The notes: a model not told the origin generated them from the sequence alone. 64,000 nt of DNA from Bryobacterales bacterium KBS 96 (GCA_000381625.1 KB906767.1:1280629-1344628); one strand, 5' to 3'; positions 1 to 9,014 are shown, numbered from the stretch's first letter. Numbers and translations are program-made.

Positions 1-1404
1 CGGTAAAGCCCACGTGACGAGCTGCCAGGTTTCGTTCGGATCGGCCCCCACAAAAATCGAGGTATCGACTTTTTTGATGGCGTCCCCAATATGCAGGTCG
101 TACGGCGCCGTGAACGCTGGATTCCCGCCCAGGACCACCAATTGCTTTACCTGCCCGTTGTTAATCTCGCCGACCAGGGATTTAAGCGCCGAAACGCCGG
201 CGTCCGCCGTTTCGTAGACCGGCTTTGTAAAGGTGATGGTCTGGCCGATGTTGCCAAGCTGTTGGTTCAGCGCGAAACAGAGGGCGTGAACAGCCGGCGG
301 CTGGTTCGGGCCGGCGATAACGACCGACTTGCCCTTGTTGGCATTCAACTCTTTGGCAAGAACACCAATCCATTTGGAACGCTTATCGGCGCCGCTCGGG
401 GCCTGTCCTTCCACTGCCGCCATCAGATCCGCAACAAATGCCGGAATCTCCGTCGATCGCAGCCGCAGCCGGTGATCGGCATTCATGCCCGTCAGCGAGT
501 GCCGGCTCTCGACCGCATACAGCCGGTTCAATTCCGTCGCGCCTTCGTGGAGGTGGCGATTCTTGGTCCATCGTTTGATCGGGAGAACCGTTCCTGAATC
601 CACGCCGAGGAAATCGCTGTCCAAAGCGACCGTGACGTTCGCTTGATCGAAATGATAGTGCGCCGTTAATGGCTGCCCAAAGGCCGTCACCGTCCCGGCC
701 AGCTCGTTTTCCGCCGCAAACGGCTCGTATTCCACCCACTTTGCGTTCGGGTACGCTTTGAGCGTGCTCGCTTTGAGTGCTCGATACGACGGCGACAGAA
801 TGCGCCCGCTCAGAAAACGAAGCCCATCGCCCCGCCCGAGGCGTAGCATCCACTCCGAGATCACAAAGGAGTTGAACTCGTCCCAGCCGCTCTCGTTGCC
901 ACTCTTCGCTACCTTCTGCGCGCGGTCCGGATCGTACATGCTCAACAGCGACGCTTGCGCATGCACGGTCGAAGCGCCGAGGCTGTATGGGTGTTGGGGG
1001 TTGCCTTCGATCTTCGTGGGCCGGCCGTCGTGCGTTTCGACGAGAATGCCCATGGCCTCGCCGGCGTGTTGAAAAATGCTGCTGTAGAAATAAGCCTGAC
1101 CGGGAACGAAATCTTCAATGCCGCGCGAGGCGGGCAGAACGTGCTCCATCGGCCGGCGGCAGGCCGCGAGTCCCGCCATGCCGAAGGATGCCGCCATGAT
1201 CTTCAGCACATTGCGCCGCGAAGAGCCCTCCAGCATATCCACGCCGCCGGGAAATTCTTTCGTCACCCACTCGCGGAATTCCTTCGTATCGGCAAGCTCG
1301 TCGAGACTCCGCCAATACTTTTTGCCCGCCTTTTGCGTCAGCGGCATGCTGATCTGTATGAGCTCGTTACTCATCGGTTTCGGTGTATCGTTATTCAAAC
1401 TCAT
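1..1404 (-). CDS. actB: Alternative complex III molybdopterin/Fe-S subunit ActB, N-terminal part (partial)
   Basis: This frame is open on the minus strand from ATG at 1404 to the left edge, giving about 468 residues with no stop, so the C-terminal half lies outside the window. The N-terminus carries the ActB hallmark: a Trp-Arg-Ser-Leu-Asp-Glu-Leu segment near residue 30, then an SSRRNVLKIMAASFGMAG stretch near residues 60-78 resembling a Tat signal, followed by AACRR. The rest resembles a molybdopterin oxidoreductase-like domain, including VVLGGNPAFTAPYDL. In ACIII this domain is known to lack the molybdenum cofactor, and the C-terminal part binds Fe-S clusters. ACIII oxidises quinol and passes electrons to cytochrome c or an oxidase on the periplasmic side. 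It lies 9 bp downstream of the pentaheme gene, the usual actA-actB order. The gene is complete only beyond this window. Confidence 0.88.
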   Translation of the reverse strand, partial: MSLNNDTPKPMSNELIQISMPLTQKAGKKYWRSLDELADTKEFREWVTKEFPGGVDMLEGSSRRNVLKIMAASFGMAGLAACRRPMEHVLPASRGIEDFVPGQAYFYSSIFQHAGEAMGILVETHDGRPTKIEGNPQHPYSLGASTVHAQASLLSMYDPDRAQKVAKSGNESGWDEFNSFVISEWMLRLGRGDGLRFLSGRILSPSYRALKASTLKAYPNAKWVEYEPFAAENELAGTVTAFGQPLTAHYHFDQANVTVALDSDFLGVDSGTVLPIKRWTKNRHLHEGATELNRLYAVESRHSLTGMNADHRLRLRSTEIPAFVADLMAAVEGQAPSGADKRSKWIGVLAKELNANKGKSVVIAGPNQPPAVHALCFALNQQLGNIGQTITFTKPVYETADAGVSALKSLVGEINNGQVKQLVVLGGNPAFTAPYDLHIGDAIKKVDTSIFVGADPNETWQLVTWALP

Positions 1405-1413
1405 CCGGAGCTC

Positions 1414-2067
1414 CTAGCGATGACAGCCGGAGCAGTTCACCGGCGGACTGATGTGTTTTTCGGCGATGATCCTGCGCCCGATGACGGCCGGATCTTCGCC
1501 GTTCGGCGGCGTCCAATCCAGCTTCGTCACGTATTGAACGGGCCGCAGGTTCGGCGCCGGATTGCGATGGCACTCCAGGCAGAAAAACATATTCAGCGGC
1601 TTCACCTGCCTCACCTCGAGCATCTGGTCGACGCGGCCGTGGCAGCTCACGCAACTGACGCCCGAATTGATATGGGCGCTGTGGTTGAAGTAGACATAAT
1701 CCGCAAGCTTGTGAACCCGGACCCACTGAACCGGCTGTCCGGTGGCGTAGCTTTCGCGAACTTTTTCAAGCAGCGGGCTGTCTGTCTTCACCTTCGCGTG
1801 GCAATTCATGCAAACCTGGGTCGGAGGGATCGCGGCGTAGGCAGCCTTGTATACGGTGTAATGGCAGTAGTAGCAGTCCATTCCCATGTTGCCTGCGTGC
1901 AATTTATGGCTGTACGGCACGGGCTGCACGGGCTGGTAGCCCGTCTTTAGAACGCTGGGAGACGTCGCGTATGCAAATACCGCAATACCAATCACCGCGC
2001 CGACGGTCGATAGAATGCCGCCAATTTGAACATATTTGTCGACGATCTTTGGGAAGAAAGCTGCCAT
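1414..2067 (-). CDS. actA: Alternative complex III pentaheme cytochrome c subunit ActA
   Basis: 217 residues with one N-terminal hydrophobic segment (about residues 15-33), which would anchor the protein with the heme domain in the periplasm. Five CXXCH heme sites are visible: CYYCH, CMNCH, CVSCH, CLECH and CSGCH (the last at the extreme C-terminus). Five c-type hemes, one anchor and this length match ActA of alternative complex III. The gene directly precedes actB on the same strand and is probably the first gene of the ACIII operon. Its start lies about 100 bp from the divergent histidine kinase gene, so both share a short regulatory region. A general cytochrome c3/c7-like protein is the alternative, but the actB neighbour makes ActA the better name. 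Confidence 0.9.
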   Translation of the reverse strand: MAAFFPKIVDKYVQIGGILSTVGAVIGIAVFAYATSPSVLKTGYQPVQPVPYSHKLHAGNMGMDCYYCHYTVYKAAYAAIPPTQVCMNCHAKVKTDSPLLEKVRESYATGQPVQWVRVHKLADYVYFNHSAHINSGVSCVSCHGRVDQMLEVRQVKPLNMFFCLECHRNPAPNLRPVQYVTKLDWTPPNGEDPAVIGRRIIAEKHISPPVNCSGCHR

Positions 2068-2112
2068 TACAGAATCTTTGACCTCGGAGTCCCTTTCGTG
2101 CTCTTCCTGCTC

Positions 2113-2141
2113 TTGACTAATTTTAAAGTTCTATCATAGCT
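2113..2141 (+). promoter_or_regulatory. Possible sigma-70 type promoter for the histidine kinase
   Basis: TTGACT at 2113-2118 is followed after 17 bases by ATAGCT (2136-2141). The -35 box matches well and the -10 box poorly. It sits in the divergent actA/kinase gap, about 30 bases before the GTG start at 2172, which has a GGAGA ribosome site (2158-2162). Confidence 0.3.
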
Positions 2142-2171
2142 ACATTTTTTCTGGCATGGAGAGAAATATTT

Positions 2172-3650
2172 GTGGGGCGTGACACTTTTCCTTATCAAAC
2201 CGAAACCGGACGTATCCGACAGATTCGGCGTGCCTTCGACGATCTGAAGGTCCGGCCCAAGCTGATCCTTCTCCACAACCTGTTTTTTCTAGTGCTGACC
2301 GTGTCTGTTTATTTCTCAGTTATCCCGGTATTTGAGCAAAAAATTGCCAGCGCACGGGAACGGGAACTGGTCATGATGGCGCAGATTTTTCGCGCCGAAC
2401 TGCCGATGAGCGTCGAGCGCGGCGAACCGGACAGCCTGGATCTCTATAACTACCGCGAGGGACTAGCGCGCGACCTCGGCCTTTCCCCCGAAGGGCAGGC
2501 CTATTTGCGCCGGTTTCCCAGACACACCTGGCAGCAGGGAAAGGACACGCTGTTCCGTATGGGCCAAGACCCCGGCGAATACCGGCGCGTCAGCCTCTCG
2601 CCCACGTTCTACGAGGAAGCGGTGCAGCGGGCCCGTACTGTGCTGTTTTTGGTTCTGGGCGCCATTTACGTCCTGTCCATTTTGGCGCTGGAATTTGTGA
2701 TTATGCCGCAGTACGTCTACCAACCGCTCCGCCTCATGCTGGACGCGGATGCCGCAACGCTACGGGGCGACCGTGAGAACGAGTTAATCGACAAAGAATT
2801 GATTCTCCACGACGAAATCGGCCAGATTATGCGGTCCCGAAACGAGACCGTCGCCCAATTGCGCCGGCAGGAAGACCATTTGGCGAGCGCGCTTCAGCAG
2901 CTTGAAGAGCAAGACCGCCTGGTCAGCCTGGGACTGTTGTCCACAAGCGTGGCGCATGAATTGAACACTCCGCTTGCAGTACTGCAGGGGTCTATCGAAA
3001 AACTGGTCGAAACAACGGAAGATCGCGCGACGCTCGACCGGCTGAACCGCATGTTGCGGGTAACACAGCGGTTACGGAAAATCAGCGAAAGCCTGCTGGA
3101 TTTCGCGCGTAAACGCAAAGACGCCCTGGAGCCAGTGGAATTGCGCCCCTTGATCGACGAAAGCTGGAGTCTCGTCGCCATCGATGAAAAGGCGGCGGAA
3201 GTGCATTTCGAGAATTTGACCAAGGCCGCGGATGTCGTTACGGGGAATGCCGACCGGCTCATTCAAGTATTTGTGAACCTGCTCCGCAATGCTCTTCTCG
3301 CCGTTCCCCCGGGCGGGCAGATCAGCGTGGAATCGAAGAGCCTGCACCGCGGCGGCCAAAGCTGGGTCTCGTGCATCGTCAAGGATAACGGGACGGGCAT
3401 TCCGGCCCATGTGCTGCCGAACCTGTTCGAAGCATTTGTTTCGACACGTCTGGACGCGAAAGGCACCGGCTTGGGGCTGACTGTCGCCGAGGGCATCATC
3501 AGCCAGCACGGCGGAACAATCTCGGCCAGCAACGGACTCGAAGGCGGGGCCGTTCTCGAAGTGCTGCTGCCCGGTGTTGCCGAAGCACATCCTGTCGTCA
3601 CGGAGTTGCAGCATGGGCCGACGGCAGGCGGCCCGGAGGCACACGCCTAA
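2172..3650 (+). CDS. Membrane sensor histidine kinase
   Basis: 492 residues from a GTG start with GGAGA nine bases upstream. A first membrane segment lies near residues 33-52 and a second near 157-178, enclosing a periplasmic sensor loop of about 100 residues. A HAMP-like region and a short coiled coil follow. The dimerisation/phospho-acceptor motif SVAHELNTPLAVLQ puts the acceptor His near residue 261. The catalytic ATPase domain shows the N box (NLLRNAL), DNGTGIP and GTGLGLTVAEG. The receiver-XRE regulator starts 6 bp downstream, so the two probably form a two-component pair. It is divergent from the ACIII operon, which hints at a respiratory or redox input, but this is only inferred from position. 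Confidence 0.88.
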   Translation: MGRDTFPYQTETGRIRQIRRAFDDLKVRPKLILLHNLFFLVLTVSVYFSVIPVFEQKIASARERELVMMAQIFRAELPMSVERGEPDSLDLYNYREGLARDLGLSPEGQAYLRRFPRHTWQQGKDTLFRMGQDPGEYRRVSLSPTFYEEAVQRARTVLFLVLGAIYVLSILALEFVIMPQYVYQPLRLMLDADAATLRGDRENELIDKELILHDEIGQIMRSRNETVAQLRRQEDHLASALQQLEEQDRLVSLGLLSTSVAHELNTPLAVLQGSIEKLVETTEDRATLDRLNRMLRVTQRLRKISESLLDFARKRKDALEPVELRPLIDESWSLVAIDEKAAEVHFENLTKAADVVTGNADRLIQVFVNLLRNALLAVPPGGQISVESKSLHRGGQSWVSCIVKDNGTGIPAHVLPNLFEAFVSTRLDAKGTGLGLTVAEGIISQHGGTISASNGLEGGAVLEVLLPGVAEAHPVVTELQHGPTAGGPEAHA

Positions 3651-3655
3651 GCGCC

Positions 3656-4321
3656 ATGCCTGTATTCTCTAGTGAGGCGCCGGTACAACAGATGAGCGAC
3701 CAGACGACCACGGTCAACGGATTGATCGAGATTGCGGTTCTCGACGACGATCTCGATTTCAGAAATTACATCGAGGATTTTCTCCGCGATGAAGGCAATT
3801 ATGCTGTCCGCACATTTGCGCATCCGGAAGATTTATTTGCCGCGGCAGAGCAGCGTCTGCCCGACGTTGTTCTGCTCGACATGAAAATGGGCGAGTTCAC
3901 GGGCGACAAGGTGGTGGAGCAATTGCTTGCAAGGTGGCCGGAGCTCTGCATCATCGTCGTGACCGGATATCCGTCGCTCGAAGACATGCGGGTCACGTTC
4001 AAGCTGCGCGTTTTCGATTATCTGGCGAAGCCCTTTTCGCTTGCGCAGCTCCGCCAAACTCTGCAAAACGCCATCGAGAAATTCAACCTGGGGCGAACGC
4101 CGCAGGACCGTTTACGCGAGCGCCTGGGGCATCGCATTAAGCTCATGCGAGTAGAACGCGACTGGTCGCTTAAGGATCTCGCAGCGGCAACTCGCTTGAG
4201 CGTTTCGCAAATCAGCTCTATCGAGCGTGGCGCGAATTTGCCGAGCGTCGAAAGCCTCCTGGCCCTCTGCCGCGCCTTCGATCGGAAGCCGTCTGAGATA
4301 CTGGCGTCAATCGATTTCTGA
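3656..4321 (+). CDS. Response regulator with C-terminal XRE-type helix-turn-helix
   Basis: 221 residues. The receiver domain (about 27-140) has the acidic cluster LDDDLDF, a phospho-acceptor Asp near residue 75 in VVLLDMKMGEFTG, a Thr in VVTGYPS, and Lys in YLAKPF. The usual Pro after the acceptor (DxxMP) is Gly here. The output domain (about 155-221) is a Cro/C1-type HTH: RIKLMRVERDWSLKDLAAAT, then SVSQISSIERGANLPSVESL, as in XRE repressors, rather than the common OmpR, LuxR or Fis outputs. It is encoded 6 bp after the kinase and is its likely partner. An upstream region of about 26 residues precedes the receiver, so translation might begin at the internal Met at residue 13. Confidence 0.85.
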   Translation: MPVFSSEAPVQQMSDQTTTVNGLIEIAVLDDDLDFRNYIEDFLRDEGNYAVRTFAHPEDLFAAAEQRLPDVVLLDMKMGEFTGDKVVEQLLARWPELCIIVVTGYPSLEDMRVTFKLRVFDYLAKPFSLAQLRQTLQNAIEKFNLGRTPQDRLRERLGHRIKLMRVERDWSLKDLAAATRLSVSQISSIERGANLPSVESLLALCRAFDRKPSEILASIDF

Positions 4322-4413
4322 AACGCGGTGCGAGACACTTTCGCGGTACCCGTCCCGCTTGCTCTGCGTCTAAAAGATTTGCCACACTGGACCTTTTGAA
4401 TGAGTTCCACTGA

Positions 4414-5184
4414 ATGAGAAATCCCGCGCTCCGACAAGCTCTCGCCGGCTTGTTCATGCTAGTAATGGCTTCGGCCGGCGTAGCCCAATCGCCGCAGCCT
4501 GCCATCGCCGCCCCATTCCCTCTTCCTGAAAAGCTCGACTACCGGATCGAATGGCGCCTTATTACCGCCGGAATGGCAACGGTCAAACTCTCCAGGAGCG
4601 CCGGCAATCTTTGGGAAACGAATCTGAAGATCGAAAGCGCCGGCTTTGTGACGAAGCTCTATCGCGTACTCGATACCTATAGGGCATTGACGAACGACCA
4701 GTTCTGTGGCGTGAATACCACGCTCGACGCGCAAGAGGGCAAACGGCACAAGTATACGGTCCTGAGCTTCGATAATGGACGCCACAAGGTTCAGTACGAA
4801 GAGCGCGATCTTCTCAAAAACAAGAGCACGACCAAGGCGCTGGATGTTCCGCCTTGTACGCATGAAATCGTCGGCGCGCTCTCGGCCTTTCGCATGATGC
4901 GGCTCGAGCCGGGCAAATCCGCTTCCATTCCCGTGACGGATGGCAAGAAAGTCGCGATGGCCCGTGTCGAGGCCCAGGAGCGTGAAACCATCACCATCGA
5001 CAAGAAGGACTATCACACGATTCGATACGAGGCCTTTTTGTTCGACAACGTGCTCTATCAACGCAAGGGCCGCTTGTGGATCTGGATGACCGACGATGCA
5101 TCGCGACTTCCCGTGCAGATCCGTGTGCGCCTGGGATTTCCAATCGGCAACATTACACTGTTTTTGGATAAAGAAGAGCACTAA
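4414..5184 (+). CDS. DUF3108-family periplasmic protein
   Basis: 256 residues with a clear signal peptide (positive MRNPALRQ, hydrophobic core to about residue 23, AGVAQ at the likely cleavage site). The mature part has the DUF3108 pattern: KLDYRIEWRLITAGMATVKL near the start, an internal TYRALTNDQFCGVNTTLDAQEG segment, and the C-terminal LWIWMTDDASRLPVQIRVRL followed by GNITLFL. Family members are predicted lipocalin/beta-barrel-like periplasmic proteins whose biochemical role is not established. The gene follows the two-component pair after a 92 bp gap and may be transcribed separately. It ends just before the inverted repeat at 5212. Confidence 0.8.
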   Translation: MRNPALRQALAGLFMLVMASAGVAQSPQPAIAAPFPLPEKLDYRIEWRLITAGMATVKLSRSAGNLWETNLKIESAGFVTKLYRVLDTYRALTNDQFCGVNTTLDAQEGKRHKYTVLSFDNGRHKVQYEERDLLKNKSTTKALDVPPCTHEIVGALSAFRMMRLEPGKSASIPVTDGKKVAMARVEAQERETITIDKKDYHTIRYEAFLFDNVLYQRKGRLWIWMTDDASRLPVQIRVRLGFPIGNITLFLDKEEH

Positions 5185-5211
5185 GCAGAGGCCCCACAGC
5201 CGATAAAAAAC

Positions 5212-5315
5212 CCGAAACTGAGCCGGGAGCGTAAACGACCTAATGGGGAAGCTCGATCGATTGAAGCGAACCGCCGCGGTTCGTCTGGATCGCCGACGCT
5301 CCAGCTCAGTTTCGG
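5212..5315. repeat. Nested inverted repeat; candidate minus-strand small RNA with terminator, or decayed element
   Basis: The left arm 5212-5232 (CCGAAACTGAGC then CGGGAGCGT) is the reverse complement of the right arm 5296-5315 with one mismatch and one extra base. Inside lie a CGATC/GATCG pair and a 7-bp hairpin CGAACCG-CCG-CGGTTCG. Read on the minus strand, the closing arm is followed at once by a run of six T (plus 5205-5210), as in an intrinsic terminator. So it could be an RNA of about 110 nt transcribed toward the DUF3108 gene, or a short element with terminal inverted repeats. The pairing is seen directly; its role is inferred. Confidence 0.6.
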
Positions 5316-5418
5316 CGCTTAATCACGTTCGGCGACCTGCCCCGAAATTAACTCTTGACACGACCCGCAATCCGAGAAATCCTAGGCATAGATTTCGATA
5401 TGTAGAGAGACAAACGCC

Positions 5419-5751
5419 ATGGGCCGCATCCTGTCCAAGAGCTTGCAAGGTTCTCTGAATCTCCTCATCCTGAAAACGCTTAGCCGCGGACCGCTGCACG
5501 GCTATGGAATCACCACGCACATTCAGTCGATTTCCGACGACGTTCTACAAGTCGAAGAAGGCTCTCTCTATCCCGCTCTTCACCGTATGGAGCAAGAAGG
5601 TTGGATCGCGTCCGAGTGGGCGATCTCCGATACCAACCGGCGGGTCCGTTACTATCGCCTGACCACAAAGGGAAAGCGTCAACTCGCTCTCGAAGAAGGC
5701 AATTGGGACAAGCTGACCGCCGCGGTTACGAAAGTTTTGCGTTTCGTCTAG
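5419..5751 (+). CDS. PadR-family transcriptional regulator (pair 1)
   Basis: 110 residues, typical of short PadR regulators of acidobacteria. Motifs in order: GSLNLLILKTLSRGPLHGYG, VEEGSLYPALHRMEQEGWI (the winged-helix recognition region), then YYRLTTKGKRQL and a C-terminal helix for dimerisation. A TTGACA box at 5355-5360 lies upstream, but no good -10 at the standard distance is visible. It ends 9 bp before the large permease gene, whose AGGAGG ribosome site overlaps the end of this gene, so the two are co-transcribed. PadR proteins of this kind usually repress their own operon; the ligand is unknown. Confidence 0.9.
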   Translation: MGRILSKSLQGSLNLLILKTLSRGPLHGYGITTHIQSISDDVLQVEEGSLYPALHRMEQEGWIASEWAISDTNRRVRYYRLTTKGKRQLALEEGNWDKLTAAVTKVLRFV

Positions 5752-5760
5752 GAGGCCGGC

Positions 5761-8469
5761 ATGGGTATCTTCAAAAAGATCCGGAATGGCTTTCGACCGC
5801 TACACGCCGATGCCGATGACGAAATTACCTATCACGTCGAGCAGCGAACGGCGGACAATCTACGAGCCGGCATGAGTCCGGAGGAAGCATTGCGCGACGC
5901 GAGGCGCAGGTTCGGAAACCGCACGCTCGCCGGTGAACGAACGGCCGAAGCCGATGTCGTCCTCTGGCTGGAGGCGCTGAAACGGGACATCCGGCTGGCC
6001 GCGCGGATGCTGAGGCGCACGCCGGGAGTAACGACAATTGCGATCTTGTCTCTTGCGCTCGGCATTGGCGCGAACACTGTCGTGTTCACGTTAATGAAAC
6101 AGGTGGTGCTCGATTCGCTGCCCGTTCCCGACGCAAAGCGCCTGGTGATTCTGCACAACACGGAACCAGAGCTCGGGCACGAATCTTCTAACGGAATGAG
6201 GAGCAGTTTTTCGTATCCGCTCTATCGGGATTTACAATCGCACACGAAAAACATTTTTGACGATATTCTAGCGCGCTACCCCATCACCGTCAGCCTCGCC
6301 ACGGCGGAACAGACACAGCGAATTCATGGCGAACTCGTTTCCGGAAACTACTTTCAGGTGCTCGGCGTTCGGCCTTGGCGCGGCCGCGTGTTCACCTCGT
6401 CCGATGACGGCAAGCCGGGAGCCCATCCCGTGGTTGTTCTCGGCTACGGATTCTGGAAGCAACAGTTCGGCGGCAATCCGGCGATTTTGAACCAGAAGAT
6501 TCTGTTGAATCGGAGTCCCTACCTCGTGATCGGCATCGCCGCGCCAGCCTTCTACGGCATCGACATCAGCCAGCGCGCCGACGTGTTTGTTCCGATGGCG
6601 ATGAAAGCGCAGATGACGCCGGGCTGGGATGGGCTCAACAACCGCGTCAATCACTGGGCAAACCTCATTGCGAAATTGCGGCCCGGCATTACCCCGGAAA
6701 AAGCGGCGGCCGCCCTCAGCGTCATCTATCCGCCTTTGCGCGACCAGGACTTGGCTTTCATGCACCCCGGGTCCCGCGCCTCCGAAGAGCAGTTCAAACG
6801 GAAAACAATCGGACTGACTCCCGGCGGCCGCGGCTACACCGAGCTGCGGCAGGACCTCGGCAATCCGCTTCGAGTGCTGATGGTCATGGTTGGCCTGGTG
6901 CTGGTGATTACGGCCGTCAATCTCGCGAACCTGCTGATTGCGCGCGGTGTTGCGCGCCAGCGCGAGATGGCAATTCGCCTCTCTGTCGGCGCCGGACGTC
7001 GCGTGCTCATTCGCCAGTTGCTCGTCGAAAGCCTGATGCTCGCACTGGCTGGTGGAGCGTTTGGTTTTGCGCTTGCTTTTACGGGCGCCCCGCTGCTGCT
7101 ACGAGCCTTAAAAATGAATTTGAGCGGTTCCAGCCTGATGGCTCATCCCGATTGGCAGGTATTCGCCTTCGCGGCAATCGTCTCCATTGTCACGGGCTTG
7201 GCATTCGGTCTGTTGCCCGCCCTGCAATCCACCCGGGCGGAACTTGCAAGCGTGCTGAAGACTGAAAGCGGCGCATCGCAAGCCGGCCACTCCATCTGGC
7301 TCAGGCGGGTCCTGGTGATCGGGCAGATCGCCCTCTCGCTCGTACTCGTCGTAGCTTCGATTCTGTTTACGTTCAGTCTCCGCAATTTAATGAACATCAA
7401 TCCGGGCTTTCAGACCGACCACCTCATTACATTTGGCATCAATCCGGCTGAAGCGGGCTATTCACAGCAAAGGATTAGCCAGCTCGGAGAGCAGATCCGC
7501 ACGGCTCTCGACGCGACTCCCGGAGTCGCCAGCGCATCGGTTGCGACCGTGCCGGTCCTCGAAGGCAACTACGTGGGAGGCGGCGTCACGATAGAAGGAC
7601 ATCCCATGCGAGACGGCGAAGACAATGAGGTCCGCCGCAATGGCGTCGGAGCCAATTACTTCGCCACAATGCACATCCCGATCCTACAGGGCCGGGGAAT
7701 CAGCGCAAGAGAGATAGCGGGTGCTCCCAAGGTAGTTGTCGTGAACGAAAACTTCTGCCGGCGATTTTTGGCGGGGCAAAATCCGCTGGGGCTGCACATA
7801 GCGATCGGTTCAAATCAAAAGAAACTGGATTGGACCATCGTCGGTGTGGTCGCTGACAGCCACCACGGAGCATTACGGGACACGATTTTTCCATTCATGT
7901 ACCATCCTTATCTGATGGACCGAGGACTGACGGCGCTCACGTTCTACGCGCGCACGAAAACCAGCGAAGCCGCGGTAATGGACCACGTTCGCGGACTGGT
8001 GCGACGCTTCGATCCCACGCTGCCGGTTTATAACGTCAGCTCCATGACCGAAGTGATTAACGAATCATTGTTTGCGGAACGGAGCCTGGGCCTTTTGTCG
8101 CTGGCGTTCGGAATTCTGGCCACGCTGCTTTCAATCGTCGGGCTCTACGGTGTGATGTCGTATTCAGTAGCGCGCCGCTACCGCGAAATCGGTATTCGCA
8201 TGGCCCTTGGCGCGCGTCCCCGCCTTGTGATGCGCATGGTGCTGTCCGAATCCGCGCTGTTGGGTTTGGCCGGCGTGGCCTGCGCCCTTCCGGTTGTTTT
8301 CGCGGCAGGCGGCCTCATCCGCTCTGAGTTGTACGGAATTGCTCCGAACAATCCCTGGGTCTGGCTGGCCTCCGCAATCCTGCTGCTCGCGGTCACCCTC
8401 TTTGCCGGGTTCCTGCCCGCGCTCTCGGCCGCGCGCATCGATCCACAAACGGCGCTGCGGTCGGAATGA
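5761..8469 (+). CDS. ADOP-type large ABC transporter permease (pair 1)
   Basis: 902 residues. The N-terminal permease prefix domain (about 10-75, EEALRDARRRFGN) precedes the first membrane segment near residues 90-110 (SLALGIGANTVVF). Then come a MacB-like periplasmic core, an FtsX block with three membrane segments (about 370-500), a second periplasmic core, and a final FtsX block (about 770-900) ending in ARIDPQTALRSE. This duplicated MacB/FtsX layout is the acidobacterial duplicated orphan permease (ADOP) family. No ATPase gene is adjacent, as is usual for the family. AGGAGG lies 5 bases before the start. It probably exports or senses peptides or lipids; the substrate is unknown. Confidence 0.9.
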   Translation: MGIFKKIRNGFRPLHADADDEITYHVEQRTADNLRAGMSPEEALRDARRRFGNRTLAGERTAEADVVLWLEALKRDIRLAARMLRRTPGVTTIAILSLALGIGANTVVFTLMKQVVLDSLPVPDAKRLVILHNTEPELGHESSNGMRSSFSYPLYRDLQSHTKNIFDDILARYPITVSLATAEQTQRIHGELVSGNYFQVLGVRPWRGRVFTSSDDGKPGAHPVVVLGYGFWKQQFGGNPAILNQKILLNRSPYLVIGIAAPAFYGIDISQRADVFVPMAMKAQMTPGWDGLNNRVNHWANLIAKLRPGITPEKAAAALSVIYPPLRDQDLAFMHPGSRASEEQFKRKTIGLTPGGRGYTELRQDLGNPLRVLMVMVGLVLVITAVNLANLLIARGVARQREMAIRLSVGAGRRVLIRQLLVESLMLALAGGAFGFALAFTGAPLLLRALKMNLSGSSLMAHPDWQVFAFAAIVSIVTGLAFGLLPALQSTRAELASVLKTESGASQAGHSIWLRRVLVIGQIALSLVLVVASILFTFSLRNLMNINPGFQTDHLITFGINPAEAGYSQQRISQLGEQIRTALDATPGVASASVATVPVLEGNYVGGGVTIEGHPMRDGEDNEVRRNGVGANYFATMHIPILQGRGISAREIAGAPKVVVVNENFCRRFLAGQNPLGLHIAIGSNQKKLDWTIVGVVADSHHGALRDTIFPFMYHPYLMDRGLTALTFYARTKTSEAAVMDHVRGLVRRFDPTLPVYNVSSMTEVINESLFAERSLGLLSLAFGILATLLSIVGLYGVMSYSVARRYREIGIRMALGARPRLVMRMVLSESALLGLAGVACALPVVFAAGGLIRSELYGIAPNNPWVWLASAILLLAVTLFAGFLPALSAARIDPQTALRSE

Positions 8470-8526
8470 TCCGGTAGGAATGCTCACAGACCCGCCGTCT
8501 GCATTGTGCTACAGTGCGTGAGAGCC

Positions 8527-8994
8527 ATGGCCCGCAGCGTAAACAAAGTCATTCTCATTGGAAATCTCGGCCGCGACGCAGAAACGAAGTTCACACCGTC
8601 CGGCACATCCGTCACACGCTTCCCTCTCGCCACCACGCGCCGCTGGAAAGATCAGCAAAGCGGCGAATGGAAGGACGAGACGAACTGGACGAACGTGACC
8701 GTCTGGCGCCAGGAAAATCTCGCCAACTATCTCACCAAAGGCAAGCAGGTATACGTGGAGGGCCGCCTCCAAACACGCAGTTACGACGATAAGGACGGCA
8801 AGAAGGTCTACGCAACCGACGTGATCGCTGAGGACATTCTGCTGCTTGGCGGCCGCGGCGACTCCGCCCCGATGGAAGAAGGTTCGGGCATGGCGTCCGC
8901 CCCCCGCGCCCAAGCGCCGCGTCCAAGACCGTCCGCGTCGACTCACGACGAACCACCCGAGATGGGCATTACGGACGACGACATCCCGTTTTAG
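8527..8994 (+). CDS. ssb: Single-stranded DNA-binding protein
   Basis: 155 residues from ATG 8527. The OB fold begins MARSVNKVILIGNLGRDAE and includes TRRWKDQQSGEWKDETNWTNV and YVEGRLQTRSY. A flexible Pro/Ala-rich linker follows, then the acidic tail MGITDDDIPF, the conserved protein-interaction tip of bacterial SSB. A longer reading from 8506 would add seven residues, but that region holds a possible extended -10 (TG at 8507-8508 and TACAGT at 8510-8515), so 8527 is preferred. It is unlinked to rpsF/rpsR, so it may be the stand-alone housekeeping copy or a paralog. Confidence 0.93.
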   Translation: MARSVNKVILIGNLGRDAETKFTPSGTSVTRFPLATTRRWKDQQSGEWKDETNWTNVTVWRQENLANYLTKGKQVYVEGRLQTRSYDDKDGKKVYATDVIAEDILLLGGRGDSAPMEEGSGMASAPRAQAPRPRPSASTHDEPPEMGITDDDIPF

Positions 8995-9014
8995 TAGGTA
9001 GCGCGTCCACTTTG

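Noticed and set aside
955-1950. Long plus-strand frame of 331 codons
   Set aside because: It lies antisense to actB and actA, whose minus-strand frames show five heme motifs and ActB signatures. The plus frame is rich in Arg and His, as expected for an antisense shadow in a GC-rich genome.
4459-5181. Minus-strand frame of 240 codons
   Set aside because: Antisense to the DUF3108 gene, which has a signal peptide and family motifs.
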